DNA of 5,732 nt from positions 1-5,732 of the forward strand of contig JAODLU010000143.1 of assembly GCA_025464125.1 (NCBI GenBank), read 5' to 3'. The DNA is from Microbacteriaceae bacterium (lineage in GTDB: Bacteria; Actinomycetota; Actinomycetes; Actinomycetales; Microbacteriaceae). Of this stretch, positions 1 through 5,102 are shown piece by piece. The notes below the pieces were generated by a model that saw nothing but the letters and a program-made list of their open reading frames with translations, was not told the origin of the DNA and did no database searches. A program made the position numbers and the translations under genes. Position 1 is the stretch's first letter; each line of letters starts with the position of its first letter.

Positions 1-1296
1 GGCCTGGATCTCGCTCAGGTCGAAAACCTCGCGAAGCCTCGTGCGCGCCTGGTCGGAGTCATCGCTGGTTCGGATCACCTGGATGACCTCGTCGATATCA
101 AGGATGGCGATCAACAACCCCTCGACCAGGTGCAGTCGCTCCCTTTTGCGGGCAAGCCTGAAGTGGCTGCGGCGGGTCACCACCGATATGCGGTGATCGA
201 TGAAGACCTGCAGTAGTTCTTTCAGCCCGAGGGTTTTGGGGCCGCCCCCGACAAGTGCGACGTTGTTGATGTTGAACTGGTCTTCAAGGGGAGTGTGACG
301 GAAGAGGAGTTCGAGCACAGCTTCCGGGCTGAAGCCCGTCTTGATTCCAACGACGAGGCGAAGTCCGTGCTTGCGATCGGTGAGATCGGTGACGTCGGAG
401 ATGCCGGTCAGTTTCTTGGAATTGACGCCGTCCTTGATCTTCTCGATCACCTTCTCAGCACCCACCATGTATGGCAGTTCAGTAATCACAAGGCCCGTCT
501 TGCGCGCGGAGATGCTCTCGATCGATACCTTCGCCCTGGTGCGAAAACTGCCGCGACCGGTGAGATAGGCGTCTCGCACCCCGGCGAGCCCGATTATGGT
601 TCCGCCGCCAGGCAGGTCGGGACCCGGAACGAATGACATCAGGTCTTCGAGCGTCGCCCGCGGATTGTCGATCAGGTAGCGCGCGGCGCCCACCACTTCG
701 ACGAGGTTGTGCGGCGCCATGTTCGTCGCCATACCTACGGCGATGCCGCTCGCTCCGTTGACGAGCAGGTTGGGGAAGGCCGAAGGCAGCACCTCTGGCT
801 GCACGAGCTGGTTGTCGTAGTTGGGGATGAAGTCCACGACGTCCTCGTCGAGGTTCTCCGTCATCGCCATAGCTGCTGCCGCGAGCCGCGCCTCCGTGTA
901 TCTTTCGGCGGCCGGGCCATCATCAAGCGTGCCGAAGTTGCCGTGCCCATCGATGAGGGGCACCCGCATCACAAAATCCTGCGCGAGCCGAACCATCGCG
1001 TCGTAAATCGACGCGTTGCCGTGGGGGTGAAGCTTGCCCATGACCTCGCCGGTCACACGCGCGGACTTGACGTGGCCACGGTCAGGTCGCAGCCCCATTT
1101 CCGTCATCTGGTAGAGGATGCGGCGCTGCACCGGCTTCAGCCCGTCGCGTGCGTCAGGCAGCGCCCTCGAGTAGATGACCGAGTACGCGTACTCAAGAAA
1201 TGACCCCTCCATTTCGGTGGAGACATCGATGTCGTCGATGCGTTCGCCGGAATTGCCGGGGGTGGTTTCTGAGGTGGGTATTTCGGGAGTAGCCAT
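1..1296 (-). CDS. parC: DNA topoisomerase IV subunit A (ParC/GyrA-type), 5' part, 3' end beyond window
   Basis: Breakage-reunion subunit of a type IIA topoisomerase, which passes one DNA duplex through a transient double-strand break and, as topoisomerase IV, would unlink daughter chromosomes with a ParE partner. The 432 visible codons (ATG at 1296-1294) read without a stop. The core starts near residue 33 ([20 protein letters not shown]). A winged-helix region carries [10 protein letters not shown] at 90-99, and the catalytic tyrosine is Tyr133 in ERYTEAR. Typical GyrA/ParC segments follow ([18 protein letters not shown] at 175-192, [13 protein letters not shown] at 271-283). The C-terminal part lies outside, so a GyrA box cannot be checked. 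ParC is preferred over GyrA because the usual actinobacterial GyrA wording (GNDPAAAMRYTE) is replaced by [12 protein letters not shown]; some annotations would say gyrase A. The position equivalent to E. coli GyrA Ser83 is Ala95. A GGGGG stretch 7 nt upstream of the ATG could be the ribosome binding site. Confidence 0.9.
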   Translation of the reverse strand, partial: MATPEIPTSETTPGNSGERIDDIDVSTEMEGSFLEYAYSVIYSRALPDARDGLKPVQRRILYQMTEMGLRPDRGHVKSARVTGEVMGKLHPHGNASIYDAMVRLAQDFVMRVPLIDGHGNFGTLDDGPAAERYTEARLAAAAMAMTENLDEDVVDFIPNYDNQLVQPEVLPSAFPNLLVNGASGIAVGMATNMAPHNLVEVVGAARYLIDNPRATLEDLMSFVPGPDLPGGGTIIGLAGVRDAYLTGRGSFRTRAKVSIESISARKTGLVITELPYMVGAEKVIEKIKDGVNSKKLTGISDVTDLTDRKHGLRLVVGIKTGFSPEAVLELLFRHTPLEDQFNINNVALVGGGPKTLGLKELLQVFIDHRISVVTRRSHFRLARKRERLHLVEGLLIAILDIDEVIQVIRTSDDSDQARTRLREVFDLSEIQA

Positions 1297-1301
1297 AAGA
1301 T
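1296..1301 (+). promoter_or_regulatory. -10 element of a probable leaderless promoter for the phosphodiesterase gene
   Basis: TAAGAT fits the actinobacterial TANNNT -10 pattern and ends 7 nt before the ATG at 1309. Transcription would therefore start at or next to the start codon. No Shine-Dalgarno sequence lies at a useful distance from 1309, which agrees with a leaderless transcript, a common class in actinobacteria. No convincing -35 hexamer is visible. The first T of the hexamer is also the complement of the A that begins the divergent topoisomerase start codon. Confidence 0.5.
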
Positions 1302-1308
1302 TGCCCCC

Positions 1309-1314
1309 ATGCTA
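1309..1314 (-). promoter_or_regulatory. Possible -10 element for the topoisomerase gene
   Basis: Read on the minus strand this is TAGCAT, a TANNNT match 12 nt upstream of the topoisomerase ATG. It coincides with the first six bases of the divergent phosphodiesterase gene. A start about 7 nt downstream would leave only a very short leader and would exclude the GGGGG candidate ribosome binding site from the mRNA. The real promoter may therefore lie further upstream, inside the phosphodiesterase gene. Confidence 0.25.
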
Positions 1315-2448
1315 CCGGCCACGAAATCGCACCGGTTCAGCCTTGCCGACGTGTTGCCAAGTTGCCTCGAATCGCTTGCCGGTCGACCAAACGAGCTGTC
1401 GCTGAGACCCGTGGACACGGCGCTGGTCGTACTGGTCGACGGCCTGGGCGCATCAGCTTTGGCCGCCCGATCTGGCCATGCCCGCACGCTGGCACCGCTG
1501 CTCACCGCGGCTTCCACGATTTCGTCAAAATTTCCGACGACTACGGCTTCTGCGCTCGCTACCCTCACCACCGGCGAGACACCTGGCGTGCACGGGCTGG
1601 TCGGCTACTCGGTGCTCGACGCGGCCAACGATCGCGTGGTGAACCAGCTCACCGGGTGGGACTACGGCCTCGATCCGGTCACCTGGCAACGGGCACCGAC
1701 ACTGTTCGAGAAGGCAGCGGATGCCGGCATCCGCTCGTTCGCCATCGGACCTTCCAGGTACCGCACGTCAGGGTTCACAGCTGCAGTGCTCCGCGGTTCG
1801 GAATACCGCAGCGGAGCCACGATCGCGGACCGCTTCGACGAGGCACGACGCACAATGGACGAGATCGACGGGGGCCTGCTCTACCTGTATGTGCCAGAAC
1901 TGGACCAGGCCGGTCACGCACGGGGCTGGCAGTCACCCGAGTGGACTGAGGCACTCGAACAGCTCGACAGCGCTGTCAGGTCATTCACCTCAGGCCTTCG
2001 CAAACGCGAGGGGATGCTGCTGACGTCAGACCACGGCATGCTCGACGTGGCCGAAAGCGCGCACATCCTGTTCGGCACAGATCCAACGCTGGTCGACGGC
2101 GTCAGGTTCGTCGCGGGGGAGCCGCGCGCGCTGCAGCTGCATTTCGAGCCGGATGCCTCTGCAGCCCACCGCACTGCAGTGCTTGAACGCTGGAAGGCGG
2201 TGGAAGGCGCACGATCCTGGGTGCTGTCACGTGACGACGCGATCGACTCTGGCTGGTTTGGACCAACTGTCGACGCAGAGGTAGTGCCGCGAATCGGCGA
2301 CATCCTTGTGGCCGCACGCAAAGCAGTCGCCTACTACGACTCGCGTTCGGCCTCGGCTTCCGGCCAGCACATGGTGGGGCAGCACGGTTCGTGGTCTCCA
2401 GAGGAGTCCAGCATCCCGCTCCTCAGGTTCGGGGCGTACGCGACCTGA
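1309..2448 (+). CDS. Alkaline phosphatase superfamily protein, nucleotide pyrophosphatase/phosphodiesterase type
   Basis: 379-residue predicted metal-dependent phosphodiesterase or pyrophosphatase of the type I phosphodiesterase/NPP group. The natural substrate is unknown. The expected two-metal ligand set is readable in order: Asp44 in VVLVDGLGA, the nucleophile threonine in FPTTTAS (residues 75-81, Thr79 by comparison with PTxTF of NPPs), Asp199 and His203 in ELDQAGHARG, Asp241-His242 in TSDHGM, and His359 in GQHGSW. The segment TTGETPGVHGLVGY (87-100) is typical of the family. There is no signal peptide or membrane helix, so a cytoplasmic enzyme is inferred. The length suits a single-domain bacterial member without insertions. 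The ATG at 1309 is chosen because MLPA...LADVLPSCL resembles the N-terminus remembered for related actinobacterial proteins and because a -10 element sits 7 nt upstream. The gene diverges from the topoisomerase gene and converges on sepH with a 34-bp gap in which I see no clear terminator. Confidence 0.88.
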   Translation: MLPATKSHRFSLADVLPSCLESLAGRPNELSLRPVDTALVVLVDGLGASALAARSGHARTLAPLLTAASTISSKFPTTTASALATLTTGETPGVHGLVGYSVLDAANDRVVNQLTGWDYGLDPVTWQRAPTLFEKAADAGIRSFAIGPSRYRTSGFTAAVLRGSEYRSGATIADRFDEARRTMDEIDGGLLYLYVPELDQAGHARGWQSPEWTEALEQLDSAVRSFTSGLRKREGMLLTSDHGMLDVAESAHILFGTDPTLVDGVRFVAGEPRALQLHFEPDASAAHRTAVLERWKAVEGARSWVLSRDDAIDSGWFGPTVDAEVVPRIGDILVAARKAVAYYDSRSASASGQHMVGQHGSWSPEESSIPLLRFGAYAT

Positions 2449-2482
2449 CACACCCCCCGATCTTCAGCCTTGGGCGGCGAAG

Positions 2483-3535
2483 CTAGTCCTCATCGGTACG
2501 GGCGCCGAAGACGATCTCGTCCCAACTGGGCATCGCTGCCCTGCCTTTTCGACTGCCCTTTGGTGAGAATACCGACGGCTGTGGAGCGGTGCTACCTGGC
2601 AGATCGTCGTTGGTGCTCTCCGCAGTTTTCGGCATCGGCACGTCAACGAGCCGGATCGTTCCGGTCGAGGGATGAGCGGCCATGGCTTCTTCGTCGATAA
2701 AGGTTGCTGCTTCACGTTCGCCTCGCCGACGACGCAGCGCCTCGAGGAGATCGGCAGTCTGGTTCGACTCCTCCTCAGGCTCCGCAGGTGCACGGTTGAT
2801 GGCCGCGTCTGCGAGGCCCTGTGGTGCGTCTGAGAGCCGTCCATATGGCACAGCCTCGAGAAGCGGGCCCGTGGACCGTTCAGCGAGTTCCTCTTCGGAG
2901 ATTGCGCCGCTGTCGAAGCGAGATTGGTCAGGAGTGCGGTCTGAATCGACAGCCCTCAGCCGAGGCACCAGTCCGCCGGTGAGGTCGCCCTGCTGCGAAA
3001 GGGTGATCGCTTCGCTGTTGATCGGGGCGAGAGCGGCCTTCTTGGGCTCGAAACTCCAGCGGGCGTCGTGATCGATCTGGTCAGAAGTGAAAGAGAGTTT
3101 CACGACCCATCCGCCGCCAATCTCTTTCCAGCTGGACCAGCGCTCGTTGACAGCGCCGAGTTCGTGCAGGCGACCACGAATGACCGCGCCGAAAGTCGAC
3201 CCGCTGAGCGGACCTGTCTCCATGGCCGTGTGGACGGCGACGGCAAGTGCAGAGGTGACAACGAAATCCCGCTCGGCAAGAACCGGCCCCTCAAACTTCT
3301 GGATGTAATCGAGCGGAACACCGGTAATGGAGGCGACATCCTGTGCAGACATACCTGACCGGATATGGGCCTGGATATCCTTCGGTGCCAGCTTGCGGCC
3401 GACGCCCGGCTCTGGAATGTTCTGGCGCAGTTTGGATTGCAGCACTTCGTCGATAGGTACCCGGAAGCGTGTACCGTCCTCCGATGCGACCAGCAGGGCC
3501 CCGTTTTCAACTCCGATGACTTTCAGGTCTTGCAT
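2483..3535 (-). CDS. sepH: Cell division regulator SepH (DUF3071 family)
   Basis: 350-residue SepH homologue. In Streptomyces and mycobacteria SepH binds FtsZ and stimulates its assembly at the division site (established knowledge). Three parts are visible. The N-terminal DUF3071 domain (about 1-165) begins MQDLKVIGVENGALLV and contains a helix-turn-helix-like segment at about 51-83 (SGMSAQDVASITGVPLDYI) and the end motif HDARWSFEP. A long acidic, Pro/Ser-rich linker (about 185-325) is probably disordered and contains a charged helix around TADLLEALRRRRGER (260-274). A conserved C-terminal patch at 331-346, GRAAMPSWDEIVFGAR, matches the tail motif known in this family, which is implicated in FtsZ contact. 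The start at 3535 is supported by GAGAGG 8 nt upstream. The stop is TAG. The protein is cytoplasmic, recruited to the Z-ring. The gene diverges from the DUF4193 gene. Confidence 0.93.
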   Translation of the reverse strand: MQDLKVIGVENGALLVASEDGTRFRVPIDEVLQSKLRQNIPEPGVGRKLAPKDIQAHIRSGMSAQDVASITGVPLDYIQKFEGPVLAERDFVVTSALAVAVHTAMETGPLSGSTFGAVIRGRLHELGAVNERWSSWKEIGGGWVVKLSFTSDQIDHDARWSFEPKKAALAPINSEAITLSQQGDLTGGLVPRLRAVDSDRTPDQSRFDSGAISEEELAERSTGPLLEAVPYGRLSDAPQGLADAAINRAPAEPEEESNQTADLLEALRRRRGEREAATFIDEEAMAAHPSTGTIRLVDVPMPKTAESTNDDLPGSTAPQPSVFSPKGSRKGRAAMPSWDEIVFGARTDED

Positions 3536-3543
3536 ACCGAGCG

Positions 3544-3549
3544 CCTCTC
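3544..3549 (-). promoter_or_regulatory. Ribosome binding site of sepH
   Basis: GAGAGG on the minus strand, 8 nt before the ATG at 3535-3533. It is a good Shine-Dalgarno match and fixes this start, which also agrees with the conserved MQDL N-terminus of the family. Confidence 0.65.
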
Positions 3550-3555
3550 GCGATC

Positions 3556-3583
3556 ATTGTTGGTCACTAGGGTGGCATGCCAA
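3556..3583 (-). promoter_or_regulatory. Candidate sepH promoter (TTGGCA, 16 bp, AACAAT)
   Basis: On the minus strand TTGGCA (3583-3578) matches 5 of 6 bases of the housekeeping -35. It is followed after 16 bp by AACAAT (3561-3556), a 4 of 6 match to the -10. A start near 3550 would leave a leader of about 15 nt that includes the GAGAGG ribosome binding site. The -35 overlaps the palindrome GGCATGCC (3574-3581). This is inference from hexamer matching only. Confidence 0.35.
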
Positions 3584-3584
3584 T

Positions 3585-3610
3585 GCCCGTTTCCCGGGAA
3601 TATCCCGGGC
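3585..3610. repeat. Paired CCCGGG palindromes flanked by inverted GCCCG/CGGGC
   Basis: Two CCCGGG hexamers lie at 3593-3598 and 3604-3609, 11 bp apart start to start, so on the same face of the helix. The first is the core of the perfect 10-bp palindrome TTCCCGGGAA (3591-3600). GCCCG at 3585-3589 is inverted as CGGGC at 3606-3610. The block sits immediately upstream of the candidate sepH -35 in the divergent sepH/DUF4193 region, where a dimeric regulator could bind. No regulator is identified. Confidence 0.5.
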
Positions 3611-3650
3611 GTGCCGCGAGTTGCAGCAACGTCGGATTAAAGGCCCGTCA

Positions 3651-3674
3651 CGGGTGGTTTGCTATTGCCACCCG
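3651..3674. repeat. Perfect 7-bp inverted repeat in the DUF4193 upstream region
   Basis: CGGGTGG (3651-3657) and CCACCCG (3668-3674) are exact inverted copies separated by 10 nt. The left arm can instead pair with CCCG at 3644-3647 (CCCG-TCA-CGGG), so the two hairpins exclude each other if transcribed. The right arm overlaps the candidate -35 of the DUF4193 promoter, so it may be an operator in DNA rather than an RNA element. Confidence 0.5.
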
Positions 3675-3692
3675 AATGATGCAAACTATGGC
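3665..3692 (+). promoter_or_regulatory. Candidate promoter of the DUF4193 gene (TTGCCA, 16 bp, TATGGC)
   Basis: TTGCCA at 3665-3670 matches the -35 consensus at 5 of 6 positions. TATGGC at 3687-3692 is a weak -10 match (TAT only), with 16-bp spacing. Transcription would begin near 3699 and leave a leader of about 35 nt. This is the best pair in the gap, but the -10 is poor. Confidence 0.3.
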
Positions 3693-3733
3693 CGCCGATT
3701 GAGAACAGATGACGAATACAGAAGTGGATGGGC

Positions 3734-4027
3734 ATGGCAACCGACTACGACGCACCTCGTAAGACCGACGACGACTCAGAGTCGATCGAGGCGCTTAAAG
3801 AGCGTGTTCCAGACAAGATGTCTGGAGTCGTCGACGTAGATGACGCCGACAACCCCGGTGGGTTCGAGCTTCCGGGAGCTGACCTCTCCGATCTCGACCT
3901 CGACGTTGTAGTTCTTCCGCCGCAGGCCGACGAGTTCACCTGTGTGAACTGCTTCCTCGTGAAGCACCGTTCGCAGCTGGACCATGAAGAGAAGCTCGGT
4001 CCGATCTGCCAGGAGTGTGCGGCCTAA
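3734..4027 (+). CDS. DUF4193 family protein with C-terminal CxxC...CxxC zinc-ribbon-like motif
   Basis: 97-residue conserved actinobacterial protein of unknown function, resembling Rv2699c of M. tuberculosis. The N-terminal half is very acidic and hydrophilic (MATDYDAPRKTDDDSESIEA), and the middle is rich in Asp and Leu (LSDLDLDVVVLP). The tail holds Cys70-x2-Cys73 and Cys92-x2-Cys95 (FTCVNC and PICQEC), which suggests a small zinc-binding ribbon. It is cytoplasmic, with no membrane segment. An ATG at 3728 is in frame and would add Met-Gly. The ATG at 3734 is preferred because relatives begin MATDYDAPRK and because GAAGTGG (3721-3727) is 6 nt from 3734 but directly abuts 3728. It diverges from sepH and converges on the DUF3093 gene. 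A regulatory or nucleic-acid-binding role is possible from the zinc ribbon but is not shown. Confidence 0.9.
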   Translation: MATDYDAPRKTDDDSESIEALKERVPDKMSGVVDVDDADNPGGFELPGADLSDLDLDVVVLPPQADEFTCVNCFLVKHRSQLDHEEKLGPICQECAA

Positions 4028-4044
4028 AGCCCCGACTCCGGGCT
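4028..4044. terminator. Weak bidirectional hairpin after the DUF4193 gene
   Basis: AGCCC (4028-4032) pairs with GGGCT (4040-4044) across a 7-nt loop, directly after the TAA stop and between two convergent genes. Three A bases precede the left arm, giving a short T run in minus-strand transcripts. The plus strand has no T tract, so terminator strength is doubtful. Confidence 0.3.
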
Positions 4045-4071
4045 GTGCTCGCCAGACCCGGTGCTCGCCAG
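4045..4071. repeat. 11-bp tandem direct repeat in the convergent gap
   Basis: GTGCTCGCCAG occurs at 4045-4055 and again at 4061-4071 with a 5-nt spacer (ACCCG), a period of 16 bp. It fills most of the 55-bp gap between the DUF4193 and DUF3093 stop codons. It may be a local duplication or a remnant; no function is apparent. Confidence 0.6.
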
Positions 4072-4082
4072 GCCCTGTCCAG

Positions 4083-4541
4083 CTAGACGCTCTGCCTGGG
4101 TGACTGGCGGGCGGTTGCCACCGCGGCGATGATCGCCTCGGGGTGCCGTGTCGACACGATCCAATACGGGGTCGGGTCTGCAGGATCGAGCAGTTCGACC
4201 TTGATTACCGGTGAGATCCAGCCTCGGATCAGAAGCCAGGCACGGGCATCCAGCCGCTGCCCGCGCTCCATAGTCGCGTCTTCTTCGCGGTATCCGGAAA
4301 CGAGTCCGACGTACGCGAGCGGCAGTCGGGCGCGACCGGCCATGAAGCTTTCTGTCGTCACCTCGACGACCGGCGAACCCCATGCGAGCAAAGCAACGCA
4401 GCCGCCGTAGAGGACTATGGCCACGATCACACCGGCGGTCATGTTGATCGGCAGGAACACGAGCAGGCTCGCGGGGATAACGAGCGCTGTTGCCAGGAAC
4501 ATCCAAAGGGATGCCCACAGGCGTTCCCGGTAAATCGTCAT
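4083..4541 (-). CDS. DUF3093 family membrane protein
   Basis: 152-residue conserved actinobacterial protein of unknown function, resembling Rv2698 of M. tuberculosis. It begins MTIYRERLW, a typical opening for the family. Two hydrophobic helices follow (about 11-30 and 35-54), separated by a short turn around PINMT. The remaining 95 or so residues form a soluble domain with the conserved stretch RLDARAWLLIRGWISPVIKV (96-115) and PYWIVSTRHPEAIIAAV (125-141). The positive-inside rule would put the N-terminal YRER segment and the Arg-rich C-terminal domain in the cytoplasm (inference). The start at 4541 rests on family similarity, because the nearest G-rich stretch (GGGG) is only 2 nt away and no proper ribosome binding site is visible. 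The gene diverges from dut across 84 bp. Confidence 0.88.
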   Translation of the reverse strand: MTIYRERLWASLWMFLATALVIPASLLVFLPINMTAGVIVAIVLYGGCVALLAWGSPVVEVTTESFMAGRARLPLAYVGLVSGYREEDATMERGQRLDARAWLLIRGWISPVIKVELLDPADPTPYWIVSTRHPEAIIAAVATARQSPRQSV

Positions 4542-4613
4542 GGCCCCATTCGATCAGACTTTGCCCGAGCGTGCGCCCAGCGTCGCGCACGGCTTTCGCG
4601 CCAGCTTCTGCAC

Positions 4614-4619
4614 TACCCT
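4614..4619 (+). promoter_or_regulatory. -10 element of a probable leaderless dut promoter
   Basis: TACCCT fits TANNNT and ends 6 nt before the GTG start of dut at 4626. The spacing suits a transcript whose first base is the start codon. No Shine-Dalgarno sequence at useful spacing is present, and no clear -35 is visible. Confidence 0.45.
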
Positions 4620-4625
4620 CGTGGG

Positions 4626-5102
4626 GTGGCCGAAAGCGTTGAAGTATTGATCGTCTCCAGGGAGCTGCCCACCTACGGCCATCCCGGCGATGCTGGCGCT
4701 GACCTCTCGGCAGCGGAGGCCATCGATCTCGCGCCCGGCCAGCGGGCCACCATCGGCACCGGCGTGTCGATCGCCCTGCCGGACGGGTTCGCTGCGTTCG
4801 TCGTGCCGAGGAGCGGTCTGGCCGCAAAACACGGCATCACTATCGTGAACAGCCCGGGAACGGTGGATGCAGGCTACCGCGGCGAGATCCGCGTGACGCT
4901 GCTGAACACCGACAGTAAATCGACGTATCCTGTCGCAGTCGGTGACCGGATCGCGCAACTCGTGATCATGCCGATTGCGCGGGCCCGCTTCGTTGCCGTC
5001 GAAACTCTTCCCGGCTCTCATCGCGGGGAGTCCGGTTTCGGTTCGACCGGCTATGGCAACACAGATCCATCAGGGAAACCCACACAAGGAGATCGCGCGT
5101 GA
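4626..5102 (+). CDS. dut: dUTP diphosphatase (deoxyuridine 5'-triphosphate nucleotidohydrolase)
   Basis: Trimeric dUTPase, 158 residues. It hydrolyses dUTP to dUMP and pyrophosphate, which keeps uracil out of DNA and supplies dUMP to thymidylate synthesis. All five motifs are present in order: motif 1 PGDAGADLS (20-28), motif 2 VPRSGLAAKHG (60-70), motif 3 PGTVDAGYRGEIRV (77-90) with catalytic Asp81, motif 4 VGDRIAQLVI (105-114), and motif 5 RGESGFGSTGYG (133-144) with Phe138, expected to stack on uracil. The length is normal, and a short polar tail follows motif 5. The start is GTG at 4626; the GTG at 4621 is out of frame. A TANNNT element 6 nt upstream suggests leaderless expression. The stop overlaps the next gene by 4 bp (GTGA), so the two are co-transcribed. 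The enzyme is cytosolic. Confidence 0.97.
   Translation: MAESVEVLIVSRELPTYGHPGDAGADLSAAEAIDLAPGQRATIGTGVSIALPDGFAAFVVPRSGLAAKHGITIVNSPGTVDAGYRGEIRVTLLNTDSKSTYPVAVGDRIAQLVIMPIARARFVAVETLPGSHRGESGFGSTGYGNTDPSGKPTQGDRA
5086..5091 (+). promoter_or_regulatory. Ribosome binding site of the DUF3710 gene, inside dut
   Basis: AAGGAG, a near-perfect Shine-Dalgarno sequence, lies 7 nt before the GTG at 5099 and fixes that start. It lies within the last codons of dut, as expected for an overlapping operon pair. Confidence 0.75.

Noticed and set aside
709..1203. 164-codon plus-strand open frame antisense to the topoisomerase
   Set aside because: It lies fully inside the strongly conserved topoisomerase coding region. 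It reads as Arg/His/Val-rich sequence typical of a shadow frame in high-GC DNA, with no recognisable domain.
1137..1571. 144-codon minus-strand open frame spanning the divergent topoisomerase/phosphodiesterase starts
   Set aside because: It overlaps the conserved N-termini of both genes in another frame, and its Ser/Ala/Pro-rich product has no family features.
2449..2482. Terminator between the convergent phosphodiesterase and sepH genes
   Set aside because: I found no stem of useful length and no T tract in this 34-bp gap.
3728..4027. Longer DUF4193 form starting at 3728
   Set aside because: The G-rich ribosome-binding stretch directly abuts this ATG, while it is 6 nt from the ATG at 3734. 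Family members begin MATDYDAPRK.
4024..4827. 267-codon minus-strand open frame across DUF3093 and antisense to dut
   Set aside because: It covers two well-supported genes in the wrong frame and its product is Arg-rich without motifs. Lack of stops is expected in high-GC antisense frames.
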